Numbered from the stretch's first letter, positions 1-9,840 are shown. The stretch is DNA of 64,000 bases from Vibrio mediterranei (GCF_900088415.1 NZ_FLLQ01000006.1:310001-374000), one strand, 5' to 3'. Numbers and translations are program-made. Notes: generated from the sequence alone by a model not told the origin.

Positions 1-70
1 GAGAACTGTCGAGGTTTGACGCTTGATACGTTACAATCCGACGGTTCGTTTAACTAATCTTAAAATCCCT

Positions 71-601
71 ATGAATTATAATCGTGTCGTTTGTTTTGAT
101 CTTGAAATGTGTTGTTGGAATGTCGACGGTGTTGGCACAACTGGCGAGATAATTGAAGTAGGGTTAGCTGAAATAGATTTAGTTAAGCAAGAAGTAGTGA
201 AGCGAGCGCAATATTACGTTAAGCCAGAAACTGACAAGGTGTCGCTGTTTTGTACAGAGCTTACCGGTATAACGCCACGTAAAGTAGAAAAGCAGGGGCG
301 TCCACTGGCTTCAGTGATACAGTCTATGGTTAAAAATTTTGGTGGCCCTAACAAAATTTATGCCTCATGGGGCCGAGACGACATGATCTTACTCGAAGAA
401 TGTCAATCAAAAGGCATCGAAATGCCGTTCAAAGAGTTTGTTAATTTAGCGACGTTATATCGCATGCAGCATCGACTTAAAGATAAACGTATTGGTCACA
501 AAGCGGCACAAGAAAGCCAAGGAATAGAGTGGGAAGGCAGACAGCACTCGGGTTATGTTGATGCATACAACCTCGCTAAATTGGCATTGACCATGCTGTA
601 A
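71..601 (+). CDS. 3'-5' exonuclease, DEDDh family (ERI1/KapD-like)
   Basis: A 176-residue protein of the RNase-T-like DEDDh exonuclease fold. The first acidic motif is FDLEMCCWN near the N-terminus, followed by ELTGITPRKVE, a central SWGRDD segment and the C-terminal HSGYVDAYNLAKL, which supplies the His and last Asp of the DEDDh set. Proteins like this remove nucleotides from the 3' ends of RNA or DNA with two metal ions; the substrate here is unknown. I chose the ATG at 71 because it places the first motif at the usual distance from the N-terminus; an in-frame TTG at 23 would add 16 unrelated residues. It stands alone and ends in a bidirectional terminator. Confidence 0.8.
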   Translation: MNYNRVVCFDLEMCCWNVDGVGTTGEIIEVGLAEIDLVKQEVVKRAQYYVKPETDKVSLFCTELTGITPRKVEKQGRPLASVIQSMVKNFGGPNKIYASWGRDDMILLEECQSKGIEMPFKEFVNLATLYRMQHRLKDKRIGHKAAQESQGIEWEGRQHSGYVDAYNLAKLALTML

Positions 602-620
602 CTTGCTGACTAAGAATGAT

Positions 621-655
621 AAAAGCCGAGCAGAGTTTTTCTGCTCGGCTTTTTT
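621..655. terminator. Bidirectional rho-independent terminator
   Basis: The perfect stem GCCGAGCAGA/TCTGCTCGGC with a short T-rich loop is flanked by A-run and T-run, so it can end transcription from both the exonuclease gene (plus) and the TerB-like gene (minus). Confidence 0.9.
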
Positions 656-674
656 GTGCTCATAGCGTGTGGGA

Positions 675-1121
675 TTACTGATCAGTAACTTGAATCTTAG
701 CTCGAATAAACTCACTGTGATCAACATAGAGGAGCTCTGCTACTTTGCGAATCACTGCATCTTCTAGTGGGTCGATAACTCCGTCTGCGTTAGCGACTTC
801 CCACATGGCTTTGATTAAATCAAAGCGCTTCTCCTGACTTAACTCTCTTAAGCTAGAGGTAAAGTCGTACAAAGATGCTGAGTTCTTTGTCTGTTCTTGC
901 GCTTGAACCAATAGCGTTTTCGACTCTGATTCGTCAAGTCCTAACAGTCGTTCAATTAAAGATAGCTTGGCTTTTTCTTCTTGCTCTTCCACTTGATGAT
1001 CGGCATTAGACACTTCGCAAAGCAGTGCAGCCATAGCAAGGTTAGGGCTAATTGACTTATTGTTAGATAAGTCATCGCCTTCAATAAGTTGTTTAAACAT
1101 GGAAGTAATGGAATTAAACAT
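675..1121 (-). CDS. TerB-family (tellurite-resistance-like) protein
   Basis: This 148-residue all-helical cytoplasmic protein has the TerB-type repeat pattern: an ALLCEVSNADHQVEEQE segment in the first half and WEVANADGVIDPLEDAVIRKVAELL in the second, two copies of the acidic helix-turn-helix unit that binds metal in TerB relatives. No signal peptide or membrane segment is visible. The function of stand-alone TerB proteins in such genomes is not established, and nothing nearby points to tellurite. It is a monocistronic gene converging on the exonuclease. Confidence 0.75.
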   Translation of the reverse strand: MFNSITSMFKQLIEGDDLSNNKSISPNLAMAALLCEVSNADHQVEEQEEKAKLSLIERLLGLDESESKTLLVQAQEQTKNSASLYDFTSSLRELSQEKRFDLIKAMWEVANADGVIDPLEDAVIRKVAELLYVDHSEFIRAKIQVTDQ

Positions 1122-1192
1122 GGCGTTACCTGATTTTATTGCTTATTTATAATACATAGTGATTGTTGAGCCAGATCACAAGTAATTAGAGT

Positions 1193-3115
1193 TTAGCTTT
1201 CGGAATTAGTTTCAGGGAATGTGGTTTTTGTGCCATCTCCATGAAGGACCGATATCTCGATAGGTTTGCCTTCATTATCCAATCGTACCTTTCCGATACC
1301 ACTTTTATTGACCAGGCGATTATGATGACTTGGTTCGGGCTTACGTTTGAAGATCTTCAAACGCTTACGCTTAGTAAATAAGTTGAGCGGTGAACGTGGA
1401 GAGTAAAGCCATTTATCGAGAGTGTCACAAATCGTAAGCAGTGGTTCCGGAAACTCATTCTTTATTCCACTACAGGTTATTTGGTAAATGTGCGAGTCCG
1501 TCTGCTTATAACGAAGTTTGACGTCGTAGACGAAGGAGTAGTGTACGTCACCCGACAAAATGACAAAGTTCTTAGGTGTCTTAGTATGGGTAAAAATAGA
1601 CAGTAAAGTATTGGCGCTTCCAGGATGAGCCATCCAGTTTTCAGCATCAATAATTAGTGGATTACCCATTTTTGTCGCCATACTTTGTAGTGTTTCTATA
1701 AATTTCACACCAAACATAGGTGCGGGAGATACAACAACAACAGAGTCTAGACCGATGAGCTCTTGTTGAAATTCAACCATCGCTTCCCAGTCCATTAGAC
1801 CAGATGGCTTATTTAGATTGGATTCGGAACGCCAGCGTCGTGTGCGAGTATCAAGAACCACTACTTTAGGTGATGAATCAAGACTAAAGTGCCACTTCTC
1901 GTATCGCAGCAATTGCGTAATTAAGTCATCGTGTTGGTCTTGCGCGATGATTTTGTTTGCGTTGGCATAAGAGAACAGCCCAACCAAACTGTTTCGCCAG
2001 TCACTCTTCATCTGAACTGGCGTATTACCCCAAGCTTGGCACAGTAGATAGGACAATAGAGCGTTACCTATTATTCGCTTAGAAAACGCGTTCTCGTAAG
2101 CTGCTTTTTCCCAGCCAACAGTTAGGTTCCAATCGTCAGTTACGTCGTGATCGTCAAAAATCATATAACTTGGGACATGTGCCATGACTCGCCTGACCTC
2201 AGGTAATCCAGCGACAAATTTATCGAGCTCTGCTTTTTCCTTGCTCCAAAGAGGTTGGTCTTTTTCTAGTAAAGGTTGGTTCTCAGAATTATCGTTGGGA
2301 CGCAGTTGGTCAAACTGAATGGCATCCCAGAGTTCAGGAGACCAATTAAGTATGTACATCGCCAGAAATTCTGAGAAGCTAATCAGATGATTTTCGCACT
2401 CTCTAGAGCTGAAAATAGGTGTGTCACCTTTATTAATCAGACGCTTTAGACGATGAGTCTCATCTTGGTATTGGGGGAGTATTTTGTCTCTAGAATAGAG
2501 AGCGTTGGTACAACGATAGAGTTCATCTGCATCTCCAACAGGCGCACCAATAAATGACTCACTAGGTAACTCAAGTAATTTGATGACTTTATGGATAGCC
2601 ACCAACATGGGGCCGGCAACATGATCAGCGTATATTTGGTCGCCAGTGAGTAACAGAAGGTCTGGTCGATCATTGTCTTTTGTAGAAGTCGCTAACTGAT
2701 CGAGCAACGCATCGACTTGAAGCAGGCTGTCGTCACTATTATGATGTGGGTTTCTACATGAGCCGTGAAGAATATGGTCAGACTTATCTGACAATATGAT
2801 GTCTATCCAAGATGACGTTGAATAGAACATGTTGTCATTAAGAGCGCTGCTCTTGGATTCTCGCCAAACTACGTTATAACCTAGATGGCCAGTCTTAGGT
2901 GTTAAAAGATTAGTGTGGAACTGAATGATCCATAGCTTGTTGCTTATTTTGTAGACCTGCTCAGTATCAAAATCACTGTAGGAGATCACATCATCGTTAT
3001 TGATCGCAAGTTGAAGGTTTGAAGGACACAATGAGGTCGCCAACCATAGGGTGATATGCTGAGGGTTAGTGCGACGTAATATTGGTCCTGCCAACACAGG
3101 ATTGAGCTTTTTCAT
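1193..3115 (-). CDS. PhoD-like metallophosphatase family protein
   Basis: A 640-residue protein with the calcineurin-like/PhoD metal-binding motifs: GDQIYADH near residue 160, FDDHDVTDDWN around residues 318-328 and SGDVHYSFVY near residue 518. PhoD enzymes hydrolyse phosphodiesters and phosphomonoesters. This one has no Tat or Sec signal at its N-terminus (MKKLNPVLAGPILRRTNP), so it looks cytoplasmic, unlike classical secreted PhoD. The N-terminal 120 residues form an extra beta-rich region. It starts 23 bp after a small gene (3139-3525) on the same strand, so the two probably form an operon. The substrate is not known. Confidence 0.78.
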   Translation of the reverse strand: MKKLNPVLAGPILRRTNPQHITLWLATSLCPSNLQLAINNDDVISYSDFDTEQVYKISNKLWIIQFHTNLLTPKTGHLGYNVVWRESKSSALNDNMFYSTSSWIDIILSDKSDHILHGSCRNPHHNSDDSLLQVDALLDQLATSTKDNDRPDLLLLTGDQIYADHVAGPMLVAIHKVIKLLELPSESFIGAPVGDADELYRCTNALYSRDKILPQYQDETHRLKRLINKGDTPIFSSRECENHLISFSEFLAMYILNWSPELWDAIQFDQLRPNDNSENQPLLEKDQPLWSKEKAELDKFVAGLPEVRRVMAHVPSYMIFDDHDVTDDWNLTVGWEKAAYENAFSKRIIGNALLSYLLCQAWGNTPVQMKSDWRNSLVGLFSYANANKIIAQDQHDDLITQLLRYEKWHFSLDSSPKVVVLDTRTRRWRSESNLNKPSGLMDWEAMVEFQQELIGLDSVVVVSPAPMFGVKFIETLQSMATKMGNPLIIDAENWMAHPGSANTLLSIFTHTKTPKNFVILSGDVHYSFVYDVKLRYKQTDSHIYQITCSGIKNEFPEPLLTICDTLDKWLYSPRSPLNLFTKRKRLKIFKRKPEPSHHNRLVNKSGIGKVRLDNEGKPIEISVLHGDGTKTTFPETNSES

Positions 3116-3138
3116 GAGGCGTTCTTTCTACTTACTTT

Positions 3139-3525
3139 TTAGGAATGTTCCAGTGCTGGGTGCTCTGATGGTGTCGTAGCTTCATTCATTTGCTCAAGCA
3201 GTTCGACAAACTCTGCGCTACTCGTTTCATGACCGATTAGGAAAAAAGCAGTCAAAGCATCCAAAAGATGCTCTTTATTGTTGCTTTGGTCGATCATCTG
3301 AGCGAGTCGCTCACGAACTAGCTCTATTTCATGCTCAACAAATCCTCGACCTTCAAAGGTATCTTCCGCTTCGTCAGGAGCGTTGTCGAACTCTAAGAAT
3401 AACAAGTCATTATCGACTTTAGCACTCAAAAGTCTTTCTGGAAGCCATGTCTCACCCGTTACGACATCAATATGTTGATCGCTTGGCAAAGATTGGAGAA
3501 TTTTTTTTAACTTTTCTACTTTCAC
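3139..3525 (-). CDS. Conserved hypothetical protein, 128 residues
   Basis: I do not recognise this protein. It begins at a GTG (KVEKLKKILQSLP), has a beta-rich first half (DVVTGETWLPERLLSAKVDNDLL) and an acidic helical second half; there is no signal peptide or membrane segment. The first half resembles the lead-in of DUF6582/SMI1-like small proteins only vaguely, so no function is proposed. It lies 23 bp upstream of the PhoD-like phosphatase gene and is probably co-transcribed with it. Confidence 0.6.
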   Translation of the reverse strand: MKVEKLKKILQSLPSDQHIDVVTGETWLPERLLSAKVDNDLLFLEFDNAPDEAEDTFEGRGFVEHEIELVRERLAQMIDQSNNKEHLLDALTAFFLIGHETSSAEFVELLEQMNEATTPSEHPALEHS

Positions 3526-3559
3526 GATTCGTCTAAATAGTGGAAACTATGACACCCAT

Positions 3560-3600
3560 CACTGTTGGTTATTTATTGAGCCATAAGGCAAATAACAGTG
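3560..3600. repeat. Inverted repeat between divergent genes
   Basis: CACTGTT-ATTT (with a 4-base GGTT insert) is mirrored by AAATAACAGTG across a 15-base loop. It sits in the 250-bp divergent region between the 128-residue gene and the MipA-like gene. It could be an operator or a hairpin; the sequence alone does not decide. Confidence 0.4.
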
Positions 3601-3775
3601 TGGTGACATAAAAATATGCGTTAACCCCATAATATACAACTCTACTTCACTGAGGTAGCTGTTGTTAGGTTATTTGGTAAATAGCGTGTGAATTTTGGCT
3701 AACGGTCAAAATAGTGATTACGTGCTCCTTAGCTTATTAATTGTAAACGAATTCCAGTTGGAGAAACTGCAAGAC

Positions 3776-5107
3776 ATGATAAAGAGAAATCTCGCGCTCG
3801 CGACCGCAGCATCACTTTGTGCAACACCAGTGGTATTGGCAGAAGAGTCAGCGCAAGAAGCGGATTGGGGCATTGCAGCGGTGTGGCGTACAGCGAACAT
3901 TCCATTTGATACCAAAGGAAGTGATGCCACCGTTAGCACCTTTATTCCGATGATGTTCTTTAAGAATGACTATGTCTTTCTAGACGGTACCATGGCAGGT
4001 GCCCACCTCTATAAAACGGATGATAAAGAATTAGAGCTTAACGCTATTGCGCGTATGCGTTTTATCGACATACCAGCAGACGAGCAAAATGCGGTTGGGG
4101 GAGACACTGCGGACTATGGTCTGCAAATGCGTTACAACTTTGATGATGCTTGGCATTTCGACACAGAGCTAATGACAGACGGACATAACCGTTATCATGC
4201 GAACTTCAGACTTCAAGGCATGCTTGATTATGGCGACCTTGAATTGCGTCCTAACGTCACACTGCGTTATAAGGATGCTGACTTTAACACTGAATACTAT
4301 GGTACATACCGAGGCACTACAGATAGCCTGAGTGGTGGTATGGACTATGCGATGGGCGTTGATGCTAAATACCACGTAGCATCAAACTTATACCTTGTAG
4401 GTGCGACCAATATTCGCATGCTTGATAACCAAGCGTATCATTCATCAGTGATTAAAGAACGTTTTGAAGGCGAAGTGTATTTCGGTGTTGGTTTCTTCAA
4501 CGAGAAGAAAAAATCCACTTCAAAAGCGAAGCAAGTACGTCGTGATATCGGTGCTAAACCGTATGTGCGTGTAGCTCATGGTTATGCGTCACCATCAGAC
4601 ATGGGTGACATTCTGACCTTTAACGGTAAGCGAGATCCGTATAATAACCAAGTAACGTCGGTATTTTATGGTCATCCATTAACGGATGAATTGTTTGGGA
4701 TGCCGTTGGATATCTACTTGAGTCCAGGCATTGCTCACCACTGGAGTTCTGAGGTTCAAGATTCTGGTACGGAATTTATCACATTGATCAAAGCATACTA
4801 CACGTTCAACTGGCCAGTGAAGATGCGTTTAGGTGTGGGTAACGGCCTGTCATATATCGACAATATTACCTATATCGAACAACAAGAGATGGATAAAAAA
4901 GAGAAGCGTGCAAGTCACCTTATGAACTACATTGATATTTCTTATGACATCAGCATAGGTTCTATTATCGGTAAACCAGCACTTGATGAGTTATGGCTGG
5001 GTTATGCTCTGCATCACCGCAGTGCGATATTCGAAGCTTCGTCCCAATTCGGTCGAATCAAAGGTGGTAGTAACTACAGCACCTTCTATCTTCAGTACCA
5101 CTTCTAA
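3776..5107 (+). CDS. MipA/OmpV-family outer-membrane protein (long form)
   Basis: The ATG at 3776 follows a GGAG-type ribosome site and starts a clean signal peptide (MIKRNLALATAASLC, cleavage after VLA). The mature part carries the MipA/OmpV pattern: an early WGIAAVWRTANIPF strand, a FFKNDYVFLDG segment, alternating beta strands throughout and a terminal aromatic (YLQYHF) typical of proteins inserted by the Bam complex. At 443 residues it is much longer than the roughly 250 residues usual for MipA/OmpV. An upstream in-frame start at 3695 would bury the signal peptide. The gene ends in its own terminator. MipA relatives are scaffolds for murein hydrolases or porin-like proteins; which applies here is unknown. 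Confidence 0.7.
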   Translation: MIKRNLALATAASLCATPVVLAEESAQEADWGIAAVWRTANIPFDTKGSDATVSTFIPMMFFKNDYVFLDGTMAGAHLYKTDDKELELNAIARMRFIDIPADEQNAVGGDTADYGLQMRYNFDDAWHFDTELMTDGHNRYHANFRLQGMLDYGDLELRPNVTLRYKDADFNTEYYGTYRGTTDSLSGGMDYAMGVDAKYHVASNLYLVGATNIRMLDNQAYHSSVIKERFEGEVYFGVGFFNEKKKSTSKAKQVRRDIGAKPYVRVAHGYASPSDMGDILTFNGKRDPYNNQVTSVFYGHPLTDELFGMPLDIYLSPGIAHHWSSEVQDSGTEFITLIKAYYTFNWPVKMRLGVGNGLSYIDNITYIEQQEMDKKEKRASHLMNYIDISYDISIGSIIGKPALDELWLGYALHHRSAIFEASSQFGRIKGGSNYSTFYLQYHF

Positions 5108-5109
5108 TC

Positions 5110-5137
5110 AAAAAGCTCCGCATTGCGGAGCTTTTTT
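5110..5137 (+). terminator. Rho-independent terminator after the MipA-like gene
   Basis: Stem AAGCTCCGC/GCGGAGCTT with a 2-4 base loop, followed by six T residues, three bases after the stop codon. Confidence 0.9.
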
Positions 5138-5221
5138 GTATCCTTCTCGCTTAACGCTAATTTCCTACCTGTGCTACAATCCGGCCAGTTTTTAATAGTA
5201 AAAAGTTAAGTAGGGAACGTT

Positions 5222-8200
5222 TTGACTTCCTCTCAAAATTCCAATCAACAGTCGCAAGTGCAAGCGAACAATCCACAGTCACTTAAAAAAGCATTAAAAG
5301 ACTGTATGATTCGTGACCGCTTTCGTTTGAGTAAGCGTATTGCAGGCGCAACAAGAATTAAAAAACCAGAAGCTCAATCTGCAGTATTCGACGAAATTGC
5401 TATCGATATTGCGCGATCGATGATGGTTGCTCAGCAGCGCGCAGCTGCAAAACCCACCATCAATTACCCAGAGCAGCTGCCAGTTAGTCAGAAGAAAGAT
5501 GAAATTGCCAAAGCTATTGAGAATAACCAAGTGGTTATTGTGGCGGGTGAAACAGGTTCAGGTAAGACGACTCAGCTACCGAAAATTTGTTCAGAATTAG
5601 GTCGAGGACAATTTGGCTTAATTGGCCATACACAACCTAGACGACTTGCTGCGCGTTCAGTGGCAAACCGTATTGCCGAAGAGATGGAAACGTCACTGGG
5701 CGAGTTCGTTGGTTATAAAGTCCGATTTAACGATCAGATTTCTGAGAATACTCAAGTGAAGTTGATGACAGACGGTATCTTACTGGCTGAAATTCAACAT
5801 GATCGTTTTCTTAATCAATATGACACCATCATTATTGATGAAGCGCATGAGCGCAGTTTGAATATCGACTTTATTCTGGGTTACTTACGTGAGTTACTCC
5901 CGAAACGCCCTGATTTAAAAATCATCATCACGTCAGCGACCATCGATCCAGAGCGTTTCTCAAAACATTTCAATGACGCGCCAATTATAGAAGTCTCGGG
6001 GCGAACATACCCAGTTGAAACTCGTTATCGCCCTCTGTCTGGGGACGATGATGGCGATAGAGATCAGCTAGAAGGCATTTTCGAAGCGGTAGATGAACTG
6101 TGTGATGAAGGTCTTGGTGACATTCTGATTTTCATGAACGGTGAGCGTGAGATTCGTGATACGGCGGATGCATTAACAAAACGTAACCTTCGTGATACTG
6201 AGATTGTTCCATTGTACGCCCGCTTATCCGCGGGCGAACAGAATAAGATTTTCCAACCACATGCAGGTCGACGAATTGTACTCGCCACTAACGTTGCTGA
6301 AACATCTCTGACTGTTCCGGGAATTAAGTACGTCATTGACCCAGGTACTGCTCGCATTAGTCGATACAGTTATCGCACAAAGGTTCAGCGTCTTCCTATT
6401 GAGCCAGTTTCTCAGGCAAGTGCAAACCAGCGTAAAGGTCGATGCGGCCGTGTAGAAGAGGGGATCTGTATTCGTCTGTATTCGGAAGAAGATTTCGAAT
6501 CACGCCCAGAATTCACTGATCCAGAAATTCTTAGAACCAACCTAGCGTCAGTCATTCTGCAAATGACGGCTTTGGGGTTGGGCGATATCGAAGCTTTCCC
6601 ATTTGTTGAAGCGCCTGATAAACGCAATATCCAAGACGGTGTACGTCTGCTTGAAGAGTTAGGTGCTATCAATGATAAAGCAAAAGATCCTAAGAAACGT
6701 TTAACTCCAATTGGTCGTAAGTTGGCTCGCCTGCCAATCGACCCTCGTTTGGCTCGAATGGTGATAGAAGCACCAAGACTTGGATGTTTAAAAGAAGTCA
6801 TGGTTATCGCTTCTGCATTGTCTATTCAAGACCCAAGAGAACGTCCTAGTGACAAGCAGCAATCGTCTGACGACAAACACAAGCGCTTTTTCGATAAAGA
6901 GTCTGATTTCCTGACGTTTGTAAACCTATGGGATTACATTCAAAAACAACAAAAAGCGTTGTCTGGAAACCAATTCCGCAAGCAATGCAAGCAAGACTAT
7001 TTAAACTACTTACGTGTACGTGAGTGGCAAGATGTCTACTTCCAAATACATCAAGCCATGCGTGAGATGGATGAAAAACTCAACCAAGAACCAGGCAGTT
7101 ACCAATCGGTCCATACTGCCTTACTGGTTGGCTTGTTGTCTCATATTGGTGTGAAAGACCAAGAGAAAAATGAGTACCAAGGGGCTCGAAACGCACGATT
7201 CCATATCTTCCCGGCTTCAGGTCTGTTTAAGAAGCAACCTAAGTGGATTATGTCGGCAGAGCTGGTGGAAACCTCTAAGCTCTGGGGACGTATTATCGCC
7301 AAGATTCAACCAGAGTGGATTGAGCCTCTAGCAAAACACCTAATCAAACGTAGCTACAGTGAACCCCATTGGTCTAAGAAACGCGCAGCCGTAATGGCAC
7401 ACGAAAAAGTGATGTTGTACGGAGTACCAATTGTTCCGAAGCGATTGGTTAACTATGGTGCGATTGACCCAGTTTTAAGTCGCGAACTGTTTGTGCGCAG
7501 TGCCTTAGTTGAAGGGGATTGGGAAACCAAGCACGCATTTTTCAAACAAAACAGAAAGCTACTACAAGAAGTAGAAGAGCTTGAGCACAAGTCGCGTCGT
7601 CGGGATATCCTTGTTGACGACGATGAGCTGTTTGATTTCTACGATCAACGTGTAGGTACGGAAGTTGTTTCTGGGCGCCATTTTGATACGTGGTGGAAGA
7701 AAGCAAGCCAGAAGAACAAAGAGCTTCTTAATTTTGAAAAAGAGATGCTGTTTAAGGGCGACGCTAGTCATGTCACCGATCTTGATTATCCTAACTTCTG
7801 GCATCAAGGTGGATTTAAACTCAAGCTAAGTTATCAGTTTGAACCTGGAGAAGATAGTGACGGTGTAACAGTGCATATCCCATTACCTATCCTTAACCAG
7901 ATTGATAGTGAAGGGTTCGATTGGCAAATTCCAGGGTTGCGACATGAACTGGTGGTGAGCTTAATCAAAGCATTGCCAAAGACACTACGTAAGAACTTTG
8001 TTCCAGCGCCAAACTACGCAGACGCATTCTTGGCTCGTGTCACACCGATGGAAGCACCGCTTTTAGATGCATTGGAAAAAGAACTTCGCCGCATGACCGG
8101 TGTGGAAGTATTAAGGGACGACTGGAATCTAGAACAACTTCCTGATCACCTGAAAATTACTTTCCGTGCTGTGGATCATCGCAATAGAAAGCTTAAAGAG

Positions 8201-9142
8201 AATCGCAATCTCTATGAGTTGAAAGAAAGCCTGAAAGACAAAGTACAACAAACTTTGTCTAAAGTTGCTGATGATGACATTGAGCAGCAAGGTTTACATA
8301 CCTGGAGCTTTGGTGAACTGCCAAAAGTCTATTCGCAAAAGCGCGGTGGATTTGATGTGAAAGCTTATCCTGCTCTAGTGGACAATAAAGACAGCGTTGA
8401 AATTAAGTTGTTTGAAACGGAAGTCGAACAAGAGCAGGTCATGAAAGAGGGGCAACGTCGTTTGCTGCTACTGAATGTGCCGTCTCCAATTAAATATCTG
8501 CACACCAATCTTCCGAACAAATCTAAGCTGGGTCTCTATTTCAACCCTTATGGCAAAGTGTTAGACTTAATTGATGACTGTATAGCATGCGGTATCGATA
8601 AGCTTGTCGAAGGTCAAGGTGGCTTAGTTTGGGATGCAGACAAATTTGAGCAACTTAAAGAGTATGTGCGTGGAGAGTTGGGCGATACAGTTGTAGACAT
8701 TGCACAGCAAGTGGAAACAATCCTGACGACTGCGTTCAACATTAATAAAAAGCTTAAAGGTCGCGTAGACTTGACTATGGCATTCGCGTTATCGGATATA
8801 AAAGCGCAAATCGAAGGATTGATATTCAAAGGCTTCGCAACCGAATGTGGCTGGAAACGATTGCCTGATATTCTGCGTTACTTGAAAGCAATTGAGAAAC
8901 GCATGGAGAAGTTACCGATTGACCCAAATCGAGATCGCATGCACATGCTAAAAGTGGAATCCGTCACTCAAGACTACAAAGAGTTACTTAACAAGATTCC
9001 AAAAGGTATGAAAATACCAGAAAACGTTAAAGAGATTCGCTGGATGCTTGAAGAGCTTCGCGTGAGTTATTTTGCTCAACAGCTTGGGACGCCATACCCA
9101 GTCTCCGATAAGCGCGTATTGAATGCGATAGATGCGTGCTAA
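5222..9142 (+). CDS. hrpA: ATP-dependent RNA helicase HrpA (DEAH box)
   Basis: This 1306-residue protein is full length for HrpA. It shows Walker A GETGSGKTTQ near residue 110, the DEAH box (IIIDEAHERS) near residue 203, motif III SAT, the arginine-finger motif QRKGRCGR near residue 400, then the HA2/OB-fold region and the long C-terminal DUF3418 extension typical of bacterial HrpA. HrpA unwinds structured mRNA and helps rescue stalled or collided ribosomes. The start is a TTG preceded by AGGGA; the first ATG lies 28 codons later within the conserved N-terminal helix (MIRDRFRLSKR), so TTG is preferred. It is transcribed alone. Confidence 0.95.
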   Translation: MTSSQNSNQQSQVQANNPQSLKKALKDCMIRDRFRLSKRIAGATRIKKPEAQSAVFDEIAIDIARSMMVAQQRAAAKPTINYPEQLPVSQKKDEIAKAIENNQVVIVAGETGSGKTTQLPKICSELGRGQFGLIGHTQPRRLAARSVANRIAEEMETSLGEFVGYKVRFNDQISENTQVKLMTDGILLAEIQHDRFLNQYDTIIIDEAHERSLNIDFILGYLRELLPKRPDLKIIITSATIDPERFSKHFNDAPIIEVSGRTYPVETRYRPLSGDDDGDRDQLEGIFEAVDELCDEGLGDILIFMNGEREIRDTADALTKRNLRDTEIVPLYARLSAGEQNKIFQPHAGRRIVLATNVAETSLTVPGIKYVIDPGTARISRYSYRTKVQRLPIEPVSQASANQRKGRCGRVEEGICIRLYSEEDFESRPEFTDPEILRTNLASVILQMTALGLGDIEAFPFVEAPDKRNIQDGVRLLEELGAINDKAKDPKKRLTPIGRKLARLPIDPRLARMVIEAPRLGCLKEVMVIASALSIQDPRERPSDKQQSSDDKHKRFFDKESDFLTFVNLWDYIQKQQKALSGNQFRKQCKQDYLNYLRVREWQDVYFQIHQAMREMDEKLNQEPGSYQSVHTALLVGLLSHIGVKDQEKNEYQGARNARFHIFPASGLFKKQPKWIMSAELVETSKLWGRIIAKIQPEWIEPLAKHLIKRSYSEPHWSKKRAAVMAHEKVMLYGVPIVPKRLVNYGAIDPVLSRELFVRSALVEGDWETKHAFFKQNRKLLQEVEELEHKSRRRDILVDDDELFDFYDQRVGTEVVSGRHFDTWWKKASQKNKELLNFEKEMLFKGDASHVTDLDYPNFWHQGGFKLKLSYQFEPGEDSDGVTVHIPLPILNQIDSEGFDWQIPGLRHELVVSLIKALPKTLRKNFVPAPNYADAFLARVTPMEAPLLDALEKELRRMTGVEVLRDDWNLEQLPDHLKITFRAVDHRNRKLKENRNLYELKESLKDKVQQTLSKVADDDIEQQGLHTWSFGELPKVYSQKRGGFDVKAYPALVDNKDSVEIKLFETEVEQEQVMKEGQRRLLLLNVPSPIKYLHTNLPNKSKLGLYFNPYGKVLDLIDDCIACGIDKLVEGQGGLVWDADKFEQLKEYVRGELGDTVVDIAQQVETILTTAFNINKKLKGRVDLTMAFALSDIKAQIEGLIFKGFATECGWKRLPDILRYLKAIEKRMEKLPIDPNRDRMHMLKVESVTQDYKELLNKIPKGMKIPENVKEIRWMLEELRVSYFAQQLGTPYPVSDKRVLNAIDAC

Positions 9143-9199
9143 GCGTCCAACTAAATAGATTCTATGCAAAACTGTGATAGATATAACTTCTAAGCGTAT

Positions 9200-9245
9200 G
9201 AGAATTCAGAAAGTTTTACCGTAAATTAAAACTTGAAGGATTCTC
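9200..9245. repeat. Two-part hairpin between hrpA and the next gene
   Basis: GAGAAT/ATTCTC form an outer stem and AAGTTTT/AAAACTT an inner stem, separated by a symmetric 5 x 5 internal loop and closed by a 10-base loop. There is no T run after it, so it is not a standard terminator. It lies 58 bp after hrpA. Confidence 0.4.
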
Positions 9246-9327
9246 CTACGATATAGTGTGTGATATATAAAGCTCCGCGGTGGCTTTCATTGGACTCGCC
9301 GCATTTTATTAAACAAGAAGGTTACAA

Positions 9328-9840
9328 ATGAAAAAGACACTTTTAGCGCTTGCGCTTGTTGGTGCGTCGACGTCAGCATTCGCTGATGCGTGGTTGTATG
9401 GTGGTGTTTCTGCTGGTCGTGCAGACTACAATGGTAACAGCGATACTCCAATGGGCTTCCACGTTGGTACTGGTATTCTGCCTATCATCGGTATTGAAGG
9501 TGGTTACTGGAAACACGGTAACTTCGATGGCACTAGCGAAGGCAAGAAAGGTTACGCAGAACTAGGTTCTTGGTACGCAGCACTTAAACCAAGTATCGAT
9601 ATTGGTCCAGTACAGCTTTATGCTAAAGGTGGTTTACACTACTACAACGCTGATTATAAAGATGGTCTAAGCGGAAGCGACAGCGGTACAGACTTTATGT
9701 ACGGTGTAGGTGCAGAATACTTCGTGACTGATATGCTTTCTGTTGGTGCGAGCTGGCAACGTTTTAACGGCGTTAAAACCAAATTTGATGACAAAGATCT
9801 AGATAGCTTTACCATCAATGCTACACTTCACATCTTCTAA
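9328..9840 (+). CDS. Small outer-membrane beta-barrel protein (YfaZ/OmpA-barrel-like)
   Basis: 170 residues with a textbook signal peptide (MKKTLLALALVGASTSAFA, cleavage before DAWLYGG) and about eight alternating beta strands ending in FTINATLHIF, a C-terminal Phe Bam signature. Strands such as LYGGVSAGRADYNG and MYGVGAEYFVTDMLSVGASW fit the eight-stranded OmpW/OmpA-like or YfaZ group. No enzymatic motif is visible. A strong AAGAAGG ribosome site precedes the ATG, and a terminator follows, so it is probably an abundant single-gene envelope protein. The exact family is uncertain. Confidence 0.75.
   Translation: MKKTLLALALVGASTSAFADAWLYGGVSAGRADYNGNSDTPMGFHVGTGILPIIGIEGGYWKHGNFDGTSEGKKGYAELGSWYAALKPSIDIGPVQLYAKGGLHYYNADYKDGLSGSDSGTDFMYGVGAEYFVTDMLSVGASWQRFNGVKTKFDDKDLDSFTINATLHIF

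Noticed and set aside
1160..1185. CRP-like site upstream of the TerB-like gene
   Set aside because: Only one arm (TCACA) is good; the other has three of five matches.
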